64,000 nucleotides of DNA from Psychrobacter vallis (GTDB lineage Bacteria; Pseudomonadota; Gammaproteobacteria; Pseudomonadales; Moraxellaceae): the NCBI RefSeq assembly GCF_904846715.1, contig NZ_CAJHBU010000016.1:1-64000 (forward strand). Direction: 5' to 3'. Both the position numbers and the translations under genes were made by a program. Shown here piece by piece: positions 54,902 to 62,639 of this stretch. Position 1 is the first letter of the stretch. Each line of letters starts with the position of its first letter. A model generated the notes under the pieces. It worked only from the letters and a program-made list of their open reading frames with translations. It ran no database searches and was not told the origin of the DNA.

Positions 54902-55010
54902 GCCTTTATTCTCAAAAATACTGATAAAGTTTGCTATACTTTACGATTAGTATTTTGCCCCTTTTATCATGTATTTATAATAATTTGATACACAAAATAA
55001 CGGATTTTTC

Positions 55011-56096
55011 ATGAGTAATAACAGCACTTCTAACAACCAGACTCCTGACAACTCAACCGAAGCCAAGCGTATCTTAACGGGTATAAAACCTACAGGCATT
55101 CCACATTTGGGCAATTACGTTGGTGCGATTCGTCCAGCGATTGAGTCTATTCAAAATAGTGATCATGAAGCGTTTTTCTTTTTGGCAGATTATCATGGCA
55201 TTATTGGCTGCTATGATCCTGCTATCATTCATGAGTCAACTAAGGCCATTGCCGCTACTTGGATTGCGTGCGGTCTCGATCCTGAGCGGGTAACGTTCTA
55301 TCGCCAGTCTGATGTACCTGAAATTCCAGAATTGGCATGGATTTTGAATTGCTCATGCGCCAAAGGGTTAATGAACCGCGCCCATGCTTATAAGGCCGCA
55401 GTTGATATCAATACAGAAAAAACCGATGTCGATCCTGACCAAGGTGTCACGATGGGTCTGTTTGGCTATCCTGTACTGATGGCGGCTGATATCTTGATGT
55501 TTAATGCAACTCACGTGCCTGTTGGCCGCGATCAAGTACAGCACATTGAGATGGCGCGTGATATTGCTGGTACGTTTAACCATCGTTATAAAACGCTGTT
55601 CACGCTCCCATCAGCTGTCGTGGATACTGACATACCGCTGTTGACAGGGCTTGATGGTCGCAAAATGAGTAAAAGCTACAGCAACACCATTCCGTTATTT
55701 GGTGAACCTAATCCACAAGTCAGTCCTGAAAAACAGATGCATAAAGCTATCATGAAGATTGTCACCAACTCTCAGTTGCCTGATGAGCCAAAAGATCCTG
55801 ATGACTCTGCACTCTTTGAGATTTATAAAGCCTTTGCCACTCCCGAAGAGATCGCGGATATGCGTGCGCGATATGCGTCAGGAATTGGCTGGGGAGATGC
55901 CAAGCAAGCCTTGTTTGATAAAATCAATGATGAGATTGCCCCATTCCGTGCACGTTATGAAGAACTGATGGCCAATCCAAAAGAGCTGGAAGAAATCTTA
56001 CAAATGGGAGCAGAAAAAGCCCGTCGCCATAGCCGTAAACAGTTGGATAAGACCCGCCGCGCTATTGGTATCCGTCCACTTGCTAAACTTAAATAA
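55011..56096 (+). CDS. trpS: Tryptophanyl-tRNA synthetase
   Basis: Class Ic aminoacyl-tRNA synthetase, 361 residues. The HIGH-like motif is [20 protein letters not shown] near residue 24. The Trp-pocket segments include [20 protein letters not shown] and [25 protein letters not shown] is at [16 protein letters not shown] near residue 216. A Ser/Asn/Thr-rich 15-residue N-terminal tail precedes the core. Followed 27 bases later by a small methyltransferase gene. Confidence 0.98.
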   Translation: MSNNSTSNNQTPDNSTEAKRILTGIKPTGIPHLGNYVGAIRPAIESIQNSDHEAFFFLADYHGIIGCYDPAIIHESTKAIAATWIACGLDPERVTFYRQSDVPEIPELAWILNCSCAKGLMNRAHAYKAAVDINTEKTDVDPDQGVTMGLFGYPVLMAADILMFNATHVPVGRDQVQHIEMARDIAGTFNHRYKTLFTLPSAVVDTDIPLLTGLDGRKMSKSYSNTIPLFGEPNPQVSPEKQMHKAIMKIVTNSQLPDEPKDPDDSALFEIYKAFATPEEIADMRARYASGIGWGDAKQALFDKINDEIAPFRARYEELMANPKELEEILQMGAEKARRHSRKQLDKTRRAIGIRPLAKLK

Positions 56097-56123
56097 TAGA
56101 AAGAGTATTGGCGGATATTGTTA

Positions 56124-56735
56124 ATGACAACGCACAAAAGCTTCGAACCTGATTATTTTCTGTCCTACTGTCAATCTTTGTATGATACTGACAAAGTGTA
56201 CGATACTGAACAAACGAATCGATTTGATCGTCATCGTCATGTAGAGCCAGATTCTGCTGAGTTTCTGGCCGGCATTGCTATAATGAGAAACGCTAATAAA
56301 GTACTAGAAATTGGTACTTCAACGGGATTTTCTACCTTATGGCTTGCTTATGGTTTACGTTACCAGTCTGACATTAATTTTATCTCATTAGATATAGATA
56401 AAAGTCGAAGTGATACTGCTAAGAAGCATCTAAAAGCTGTGGGTTTATCGAGTTTGGTCGACGTAAAAGTACAAGATGCATTCGATTTTTTAAATCAAAA
56501 TAGTGAGATTTTTGATTTGATTTTCTTAGATGCAGAGCGTCAGTTTTATTGCGATTATATCGAACAGTTACATAAAGCCTTAAGCCTTGGTAGTGTTCTT
56601 ATCGTAGATAATGTCCTCTCTCATGATGATGAGGTTCGTGAGTTCTTAGCAGCATTTAAAAATAATTCCCGTTATATCTGTCGTACTTTAGATATTGGTG
56701 CAGGCTTATTTATGGCAGTATGTCAGGAACCTTAA
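56124..56735 (+). CDS. O-methyltransferase-like SAM-dependent methyltransferase
   Basis: A 203-residue class I methyltransferase. The frame starts at TTG 56118, but ATG 56124 is preferred. The SAM loop VLEIGTSTGFSTLWLAYGL is near residue 60, an acidic ribose-binding FISLDIDKSRSDTA near 92, and FDLIFLDAERQFYCDYIEQL near 132. These match the O-methyltransferase group that includes YrrM/TrmR-like proteins. Codon use looks more AT-rich than in trpS or scpA on either side. Its stop lies 16 bases inside the first possible scpA start, so the genes may be coupled. The substrate (catechol-like, tRNA or other) is unknown. Confidence 0.75.
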   Translation: MTTHKSFEPDYFLSYCQSLYDTDKVYDTEQTNRFDRHRHVEPDSAEFLAGIAIMRNANKVLEIGTSTGFSTLWLAYGLRYQSDINFISLDIDKSRSDTAKKHLKAVGLSSLVDVKVQDAFDFLNQNSEIFDLIFLDAERQFYCDYIEQLHKALSLGSVLIVDNVLSHDDEVREFLAAFKNNSRYICRTLDIGAGLFMAVCQEP

Positions 56736-57577
56736 GTACTATGGATATATTTGATACTGCTGCCATCCGCATTTACCAAACCCCCGTACAGCATTTGCCA
56801 GAAGATCTTTATGTGCCGCCGCAAGCGTTTGCGATTTGGTTAGAACAATTTGCTGGGCCATTGGATTTTTTATTGTATTTGGTCAAAAAAAACAACGTTG
56901 ATTTGACACAGATGCCGATATTGCCGATCACTGAGCAATACTTGTCTTATATTGGCGAGCTGGACACAGAGCATTTTGAATTGGCAGGTGATTACTTACT
57001 GATGGCATCAACGTTGATTGCGATCAAAACTGAGTTGTTATTACCTAAGCCAGAAACACCTACCGATGAACGCGATCCAAAGGCAGAGTTAATTGAACGT
57101 TTGGAAGAATATGCACAAATCAAAGCGGCCAGCCAACGTTTAAACAATTTGGTACGTCTAGAGCGCGATGTGTTTTTGGCGATGGTGAGTATACCTAATC
57201 AAGACGCTATGAGTGCTGAAATGCCCAGTTACTCTCCAAACTTATTGCTTGATAGCTTGTTTAAAATGCAGCTGCAGCCAGACTATCAGATGCATACCAT
57301 TAACGTCGATGCCGTACCACTTGCTGATCGTATCGCCAGCATCAGTCGGCAGCTCAGCACTGCTGGTTCGCGCTCTTTTTATCAGCTACTGGACAAAGCG
57401 CAAGGCAAAATCGGTGTGGTGGTCAGTTTCGTTGCTGTGCTTGAGTTGATGAAGCGGCATCTGATTGGTGTGGTACCTACTGAAGCAGACAGCAGCACCA
57501 CATCTGACACTAATGGTACAGATCAACTCAGTTCAAACTATGACATTCCACCATTGACATTACAATGGCTGGTTTAA
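56720..57577 (+). CDS. scpA: Segregation and condensation protein ScpA
   Basis: Kleisin subunit of the SMC-ScpA-ScpB condensin. The 285-residue chain has AIWLEQFAGPLDFLLYLVKK near residue 33, VDLTQMPILPITEQYLSYIG, the LAGDYLLMASTLIAIKTELL helix, DERDPKAELIERLEEYAQIK, and a C-terminal winged-helix part (GKIGVVVSFVAVLELMKRHL). The first ATG (56720) overlaps the upstream gene by 16 bases; ATG 56741 with AGGAA 12 bases upstream is an alternative. scpB follows 70 bases later. No smc or mukBEF gene is in the window; ScpAB presence predicts an SMC elsewhere. Confidence 0.94.
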   Translation: MSGTLSTMDIFDTAAIRIYQTPVQHLPEDLYVPPQAFAIWLEQFAGPLDFLLYLVKKNNVDLTQMPILPITEQYLSYIGELDTEHFELAGDYLLMASTLIAIKTELLLPKPETPTDERDPKAELIERLEEYAQIKAASQRLNNLVRLERDVFLAMVSIPNQDAMSAEMPSYSPNLLLDSLFKMQLQPDYQMHTINVDAVPLADRIASISRQLSTAGSRSFYQLLDKAQGKIGVVVSFVAVLELMKRHLIGVVPTEADSSTTSDTNGTDQLSSNYDIPPLTLQWLV

Positions 57578-57647
57578 CAACGACCAAATAAGTTCAATAA
57601 CTTAGGCGTTATTGCAAACGTAATATTTAAAAAAGAGCACATTTCTC

Positions 57648-58262
57648 ATGGTAGATGTTGATGACACAAGACAAGATGATAACGCACAAAAACCAATATC
57701 AGCAACTGTACCACCATTGACTGATGAACAGCAGCAGTCTCTTGAAAACATAAGCAAACATATTGAAGTGCTATTGCATGCCTCCGAAACACCATTGACT
57801 GCGAATGTACTCAAACAGCATTTGTCTTTGTCCAGCAAAGAGCTAAACCAGGCTTTAACACTATTGCAAGCACGCTTGGATACGGGCGTGTTAAGTTTGC
57901 ACGAGACTGCCAGTGGTTATCGCTTACAAATCACAGACCGTTATAGCCCATTGATCCAGCGTGTCTTTCCGCAGCGTCAAGAACGCCTCAGCCAAGCATT
58001 ACTCGAGACATTGAGTGTTATCGCCTACAAACAACCCGTGACACGTAGTGATATAGAGCAAGTACGCGGTGTGACACTATCTAGCAACCTATTACGGCAA
58101 CTGTTCGATAAAGGTTGGATCGTCGAAAAAGGTTACAAAGATACTTTAGGCCGCCCTGCACTATTGCACACCACCGCCCAATTCTTAGATGCATTTGGAT
58201 TGACACATTTAGATGAATTACCACCAATGCCAGATATAAAAGCCATTCAAGCCCTGTCTTAG
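57648..58262 (+). CDS. scpB: Segregation and condensation protein ScpB
   Basis: Winged-helix partner of ScpA, 204 residues. It has LENISKHIEVLLHASETPLT near residue 30 (first winged helix), LHETASGYRLQITDRYSPLI, LSQALLETLSVIAYKQPVTR near 120, and VTLSSNLLRQLFDKGWIVEK near 143 and GRPALLHTTAQFLDAFGL, all characteristic. It ends with a short Leu/Pro tail. Downstream of scpA in the usual order and followed by a strong terminator. Confidence 0.96.
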   Translation: MVDVDDTRQDDNAQKPISATVPPLTDEQQQSLENISKHIEVLLHASETPLTANVLKQHLSLSSKELNQALTLLQARLDTGVLSLHETASGYRLQITDRYSPLIQRVFPQRQERLSQALLETLSVIAYKQPVTRSDIEQVRGVTLSSNLLRQLFDKGWIVEKGYKDTLGRPALLHTTAQFLDAFGLTHLDELPPMPDIKAIQALS

Positions 58263-58268
58263 CCTCAT

Positions 58269-58304
58269 AAAAAAGGACAGACCTTAAGGGGTCTGTCCTT
58301 TTTT
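58269..58304 (+). terminator. Terminator after scpB
   Basis: AAAAAGGACAGACC-ttaagg-GGTCTGTCCTTTTT: 14-bp perfect stem with T-run on both strands. Confidence 0.93.
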
Positions 58305-58320
58305 ATTAAAACAATCTACA

Positions 58321-58394
58321 TATAATCAGTTTGGAATAAAACAGATACGTTGTATTCCAACGCTGAACTGGTATATCGTTTTTATACTAAACTT
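58321..58394 (+). repeat. Degenerate shortened copy of the ~145-bp repeat family
   Basis: TATAATCAGTTTGGAATAAA, ACAGATACGTTGTATTCCAA and CGCTGAACTGGTATA follow the left half of the copy at 14131 (ACAGATACATTATATTGCAA, TGCTGAACTGGAATA), then break off. It lies between convergent scpB and lolA. Confidence 0.65.
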
Positions 58395-58405
58395 ACTAAA
58401 ACGTA

Positions 58406-59092
58406 TTACTGGTTAATCACATCGACACCTTTAGGCGGAGTAAACTTAAACTGGCTACTATTAATGCTTGGGTTTAGTTTGATATTGCTAAACTTGATCG
58501 ATGTGGTCTGACCTAGACTGTCATTTAATACCATCATCACAGGCTTGCCACCACTAAAGCTCATTGATAAGCTTTTAAAGCTGGCGCTGTCTGATTTTGG
58601 ATAAAGCACATAGTAGTTTTTGTTGGCATATGGCTGAGTAATTTTAAAATTTTGATCAATTCTACTTGGATCACCTGATAATAAAAGTGCAGGGGTATTA
58701 CCAACTTGACTGTCGACATTTTGCTTAGTTGCTTGCTCTAGATCTTTATCGTAAATCCACATGGAGTTGCCATTAGCAACGATCAGCTGCTGTGATGGTG
58801 ATTTTGTTTCCCAGCGGAAGTTATTTGGACGTTGTACACTCATACTACCTGTAAAACTACCACTGCTTGCGCCTTTAGTCGTCTGACTAAAATTGGCAGT
58901 CATACTTTTGGTATTGGTTAGCAATTTATTCAAACGTTTGGCAGCGGTTAAGTTGTCAGCAGGTGCTGCTGTCGCAGACTGGGTCAGTGCTATCATAGGC
59001 GCTGCAACACCAAGCGATGTCATCAATACACCTGTTAAAGCGCCACTCATTATTTTTTGTTTTAGGGTGGTCTGTTTGGTTAATAAAGTCAT
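58406..59092 (-). CDS. lolA: Outer-membrane lipoprotein carrier protein LolA
   Basis: Periplasmic carrier shuttling lipoproteins from LolCDE to LolB. About 228 residues from ATG 59092 (AGAGG 7 bases upstream; the frame is open to 59143). The N-terminal signal MSGALTGVLMTSLGVAAPMI-like segment is followed by ATAAPADN cleavage candidates. Mature features: LNKLLTNTKSMTANFSQTTK, the GSMSVQRPNNFRWET strand (conserved Arg-Pro-x-x-F-R-W), and SMWIYDKDLEQATKQNV. It ends with FTPPKGVDVINQ, also typical. It stands alone, convergent with scpB. Confidence 0.95.
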   Translation of the reverse strand: MTLLTKQTTLKQKIMSGALTGVLMTSLGVAAPMIALTQSATAAPADNLTAAKRLNKLLTNTKSMTANFSQTTKGASSGSFTGSMSVQRPNNFRWETKSPSQQLIVANGNSMWIYDKDLEQATKQNVDSQVGNTPALLLSGDPSRIDQNFKITQPYANKNYYVLYPKSDSASFKSLSMSFSGGKPVMMVLNDSLGQTTSIKFSNIKLNPSINSSQFKFTPPKGVDVINQ

Positions 59093-59364
59093 CATTAATC
59101 CTCTCTCAAAATGCATAATCGCTGAAAAAATAAAATATATCATTAAAATTCTTGTTGTCTATTATTGCTTAATGCACCAACATCAAACTGGTGTCAATAA
59201 GTAAGGAGGACAGTGTGCCAGTTTTTTCATTACGCGCCTAGTCATGATTTGCAATCATTACTACGCATGCCATACACGCTTGTAACCAATAAAGTTACAA
59301 GGCATTCTGCGTCATACTTCTTTTGATATTTTGGTGTATTTAAGGAAGACTGTGATGCAGTGTA
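59093..59364. other. Spacer upstream of lolA
   Basis: About 270 bases between lolA and the MITE-like copy B. No ORF of note; it should contain the leftward lolA promoter. I cannot assign boxes with confidence. Confidence 0.4.
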
Positions 59365-59634
59365 TTAGGGCGTGTTGAATATTCACAAATAGGCACTGCT
59401 GATTACTAAAACTGTTCCAGACAAGGCGCAAGTCGACGATAATGTTAATGCCTTAACTAGACTTGCAACGCCGTATGGGGCAGTTTTAGCATCAGCCTGA
59501 AAGGACAGGACTCTTTTTTGCCGCTTCATTGCTAAAAATAGACGTATAGAATAACTAGACTTACTATTTTACCTTCGAATCGCCTAAGAAACAGTCTTCG
59601 TCAGTGCCATGGTCGAATGTTCAACACGCCCTAA
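59365..59634 (-). mobile_element. MITE-like non-coding element, copy B (inverted relative to copy A)
   Basis: 270 bases bounded by TTAGGGCGTGTTGAATATTC and the reverse complement of TTAGGGCGTGTTGAACATTC. Read on the minus strand it parallels 17967-18250 almost base by base: CGACCATGGCACTGAC, GGCAAAAAAGAGTCCTGTCC, GCTGATGCTAAAACTGCCCC and AATCAGCAGTGCCTATTTGT are shared. It lies between lolA and rpmA. No ORF or transposase inside. Confidence 0.82.
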
Positions 59635-59643
59635 ACAATAGAT

Positions 59644-59683
59644 AAAAAAAGTCCCTACTACCACACGGTAATAGGGACTTTTT
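59644..59683 (-). terminator. Terminator after rpmA
   Basis: AAAAAGTCCCTA-c-TACC / GGTA-a-TAGGGACTTTTT hairpin, T-run on the minus strand, 50 bases beyond the rpmA stop. Confidence 0.9.
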
Positions 59684-59732
59684 ATTCATCAAATTATTTC
59701 ATTAAAAGAAGTGAAATAATATAGATGGGCAA

Positions 59733-59990
59733 TTATGCGTTTTCAACCGTCACATAACGACGGTTAAACTTGCCTTTGGTCGCAAACTTTACAACACCAT
59801 CATTCAGTGCAAATAAAGTATGGTCACGACCCATGCCAACGCCTTCGCCTGCATGGAACTCTGTACCACGTTGACGAACGATGATGTTACCAGCTGTGAT
59901 AGCTTGGCCACCAAAGATCTTTACGCCCAGCATTTTTGGGTTTGAATCACGACCGTTACGGCTCGAACCGGCAGCTTTTTTATGTGCCAT
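59733..59990 (-). CDS. rpmA: 50S ribosomal protein L27
   Basis: Large-subunit protein reaching the peptidyl-transferase centre, 85 residues. It starts [20 protein letters not shown] and contains [20 protein letters not shown] and [16 protein letters not shown]. No N-terminal cleavage extension as in Firmicutes. AAGGAG lies 7-8 bases before the ATG. Second gene of rplU-rpmA, 91 bases after rplU; a hairpin lies between. Confidence 0.99.
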   Translation of the reverse strand: MAHKKAAGSSRNGRDSNPKMLGVKIFGGQAITAGNIIVRQRGTEFHAGEGVGMGRDHTLFALNDGVVKFATKGKFNRRYVTVENA

Positions 59991-60054
59991 GAGAAAATCT
60001 CCTTGTTAATGTGACTTACCGCTGATGCGATAACTCTTAAGCATTTAGTGCGCT

Positions 60055-60075
60055 ATTTAGCGAAAATCGCTAAAT
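60055..60075 (-). other. 9-bp perfect hairpin between rplU and rpmA
   Basis: ATTTAGCGA-aaa-TCGCTAAAT, without a T-run. It may be an RNA processing or stability element separating the L21 and L27 messages. Confidence 0.6.
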
Positions 60076-60081
60076 GGGTAA

Positions 60082-60393
60082 TTAGGCATTAATGGCTTTG
60101 ATTTTTAACAAGGTGTACCATTGGCGGTGACCTTGCTCTTTGTGATAATGCTTACGGCGGTTGTGCTTGATGATACGGATTTTTTCGCCGCGACCATGCT
60201 CAACAACTTCAACTTCTACGCTAGCACCATCAACGACAGGTTGACCGATTTTGACGTTATCGCCGTCAACAACCATCAATACGTCTTCAAATTTGATTGT
60301 TTCGCCTTTTTCTGCTTTTAGTAGTTCAACTTTAAGCAATTCATCGACGACTACGCGGTGCTGTTTACCACCAGTTTTAATTACTGCGTACAT
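60082..60393 (-). CDS. rplU: 50S ribosomal protein L21
   Basis: Large-subunit protein, 103 residues. It begins [20 protein letters not shown] and has the conserved [20 protein letters not shown] near the C-terminus. CGGAG lies 7 bases before the ATG. First gene of the rplU-rpmA operon, divergent from ispB, as commonly seen in gammaproteobacteria. Confidence 0.99.
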   Translation of the reverse strand: MYAVIKTGGKQHRVVVDELLKVELLKAEKGETIKFEDVLMVVDGDNVKIGQPVVDGASVEVEVVEHGRGEKIRIIKHNRRKHYHKEQGHRQWYTLLKIKAINA

Positions 60394-60973
60394 TGTATGA
60401 CTCCGTTTAACCCGTGTGCCGTGGCTGATATCATACCAACGCTTTTACGACGAACACGACAGGGAAAAATTAAAGGCAAGATTTTACGACTTTTTACTCA
60501 TAAAAGCAAGCTGTCTATCTTACTTGTTTGGCTGGTTTTGTAAGGGATTTATACTAACAACCCTCGTTCATATTGCTATGTATACTGCTGGTTATGAAGG
60601 TGCCACAAAGGACAGTTTCGATAAAAACCTGCAAAATAGTCACTACGAATGAGGGTTAAAGCCCAACGATGGCTATTATAGCTTATGTAATCAGTTACTT
60701 ACAGTCTTTTATTACCTTCTAAATTGACTATAAGGACATCAACTAGGTGAGGATTCATTTGGTTGCCATTGTAGCGGTTTTTTACTGCTCAAACCTCATT
60801 TTTGATACCTGATGCATCTAATATAAATAAAGACAACGACTCTGCTTTTGGCATGTTTTAACCAACAATTTAGCAGTATAGCTATGCTATTATAGATAAA
60901 ACGTTGCCTTACCTAGATATCAAGCCAAGGCTATAAAAAATTCTTTCTATTCTTATTAATATGACTATTTATT
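60394..60973. other. Divergent spacer between rplU and ispB
   Basis: About 580 bases, no credible gene. It includes the 99-base inverted-repeat-bounded segment at 60559-60657 (listed separately) and should hold the promoters of rplU and ispB. Confidence 0.5.
60559..60657. repeat. Short segment bounded by 13-bp imperfect inverted repeats
   Basis: AACCCTCGTTCAT (60559-60571) and ACGAATGAGGGTT (60645-60657) match in 11 of 13 positions as inverted repeats, enclosing 73 bases. It could be a tiny MITE-like remnant or a long-range hairpin in the rplU leader. Only one copy is seen here. Confidence 0.5.
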
Positions 60974-61999
60974 ATGACCAGCACTCCTTTAAATAATACC
61001 CATTCTCCCCTTCAATCAACGCACAGTTATGCTGATATTCAAAGTATTGTGGCTACTGATTTTGAGATTATGGATAAGCAAGTATTCGGTAGTCTTAATT
61101 CAAAAGTTAAACTGGTAATGAGCGTCTCGCAACATGTGATCAATGCGGGTGGTAAGCGGATGCGCCCACTGATTACTTTGTTATGTGCTCGTATGTTTGA
61201 TGATAATCCATCAGAAAAAGCCATGCACTTAGCAGCAATCACTGAAATGCTACACACAGCGACCTTGGTTCATGACGATGTCATTGATGAGTCTGGCCAG
61301 CGTCGTGGCAAGCCTACAGCCAACGCTACATGGGACAATGCCACAGCCGTGTTGGTTGGTGATTATCTGATTGCCCGTGCCTTTAATCTACTGGTTGGCT
61401 TTCAAAGCTTGCCGCTATTACAAGTGTTTTCAGATGGTACATGCGATATCGCTGAAGGTGAGGTATTGCAATTGCAACATCAGCACAATCCCACTGCAAC
61501 CGAAGATGACTACTTGCGTATTATCGATGGCAAAACGTCACGTTTATTTATGATGGCGACCCAAGGGGCAGCTATCTTACAAAATAGAACGGAACATATG
61601 CAGGCGCTGGGCGATTTTGGTCAACACTTTGGCAACGCTTTTCAGATCATTGATGATGTGCTTGATTACAGTGGTGATAGCGAACTCATGGGTAAAAATC
61701 TTGGTGATGACTTGGCAGAAGGTAAACCAACGTTGCCCACTATTAAAGCACTTGAACTATTAAAAGACAGTGATATTGAGGGCTATGAGCAACTACGTAT
61801 CGCCGTTCAAACGGGAAAAACACCACACGCTGAGCAACTCATCGAATTGGTACGCCGCTCAGGTTCGCTTGACTATTGTAAACAGCGCGCGTTAGAAGAA
61901 ACTAAATTGGCGCAACAAGCACTGAGTACTTTGCCTGATAACCGTTACCGTACAGGTTTATATCAGCTGACCGAACTTGCTAGCGCCCGCTTGCTATAA
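60974..61999 (+). CDS. ispB: Octaprenyl (polyprenyl) diphosphate synthase
   Basis: Makes the isoprenoid side chain of ubiquinone from IPP and FPP. The 341-residue chain has AGGKRMRPLITLLCARMF, the first Asp-rich motif LVHDDVIDESGQRRGKPT near residue 98, FQSLPLLQVFSDGTCDIAEG, DGKTSRLFMMATQGAA, and the second Asp-rich motif FQIIDDVLDYSGDSELMGKN near 223 followed by GDDLAEGKPTLPTI. The ~25-residue N-terminal tail is polar. Divergent from rplU. Chain length (C40 or C45) is not certain from sequence. Confidence 0.96.
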   Translation: MTSTPLNNTHSPLQSTHSYADIQSIVATDFEIMDKQVFGSLNSKVKLVMSVSQHVINAGGKRMRPLITLLCARMFDDNPSEKAMHLAAITEMLHTATLVHDDVIDESGQRRGKPTANATWDNATAVLVGDYLIARAFNLLVGFQSLPLLQVFSDGTCDIAEGEVLQLQHQHNPTATEDDYLRIIDGKTSRLFMMATQGAAILQNRTEHMQALGDFGQHFGNAFQIIDDVLDYSGDSELMGKNLGDDLAEGKPTLPTIKALELLKDSDIEGYEQLRIAVQTGKTPHAEQLIELVRRSGSLDYCKQRALEETKLAQQALSTLPDNRYRTGLYQLTELASARLL

Positions 62000-62639
62000 C
62001 ACAGCTGTCATTATCAACTGTTATTATTAATAAAATAATATTGAATGGCTATCGCTAAAGACTGTCACTTCAATGATCTGTTATTTTAATATACGTATTT
62101 AAGGGTTGCTAAAGTTGTTTTTTTGTATACAAAGCAATTTTAACAGGGTTTTAAGACCCTGTTAGTCATATGGTCTTGCTATTTTCACAAAAATTTACAA
62201 TCGCTTTCAATTGAGTGTTGTATGCCTGCGCCTTAGCTGGTATTACAGGCGACGCTTACTATAACGGCATTTCATGTATTCATAAAAACCAATATTACCT
62301 TTCTTTGCGATAAATACCATTTTTAATCACTTGACTGTGGGGTTACCCCTATAGTTTATAATAACTCATTAAATTTACTGGCCAACTTTGTGGTCTTGCC
62401 AGCATTTGAATAGCAAAAGTCCTTACACCACTATTCAACATATATATTGCTATCAAACGTTCTAGTAGAGATTTTTTGCTGAGTAAGCTGATTAATCACT
62501 CATTTGGTAAAGACCTCATTTAGCAAGTTAACGTATGGGTGTTTAGAGCAAATACTAATTTTTATATTCAATACGCTAAGATTTATTGATCAATTTTATA
62601 CTGTCATTATTTATTTTATACCTATTGCCGAGGACATTG
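62000..62639. other. 640-base spacer between ispB and the efflux adaptor gene
   Basis: AT-rich, no credible ORF. It holds the hairpin at 62141-62164 and a GCCTG...CAGGC inverted repeat at about 62224-62253. No adjacent TetR-type regulator gene is present, so the efflux promoter in this gap has no local regulator on this side. Confidence 0.5.
62141..62164 (+). other. 9-bp perfect hairpin downstream of ispB
   Basis: TAACAGGGT-tttaag-ACCCTGTTA, about 140 bases past the ispB stop. There is no T-run on either strand, so terminator function is doubtful. Confidence 0.5.

Noticed and set aside
62224-62253. GCCTGCGCC...CAGGC region resembling part of the 6S RNA (TGTATGCCTGCACC)
   Set aside because: Only about 12 bases match and the rest of the 6S landmarks are missing. 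More likely a chance hairpin.
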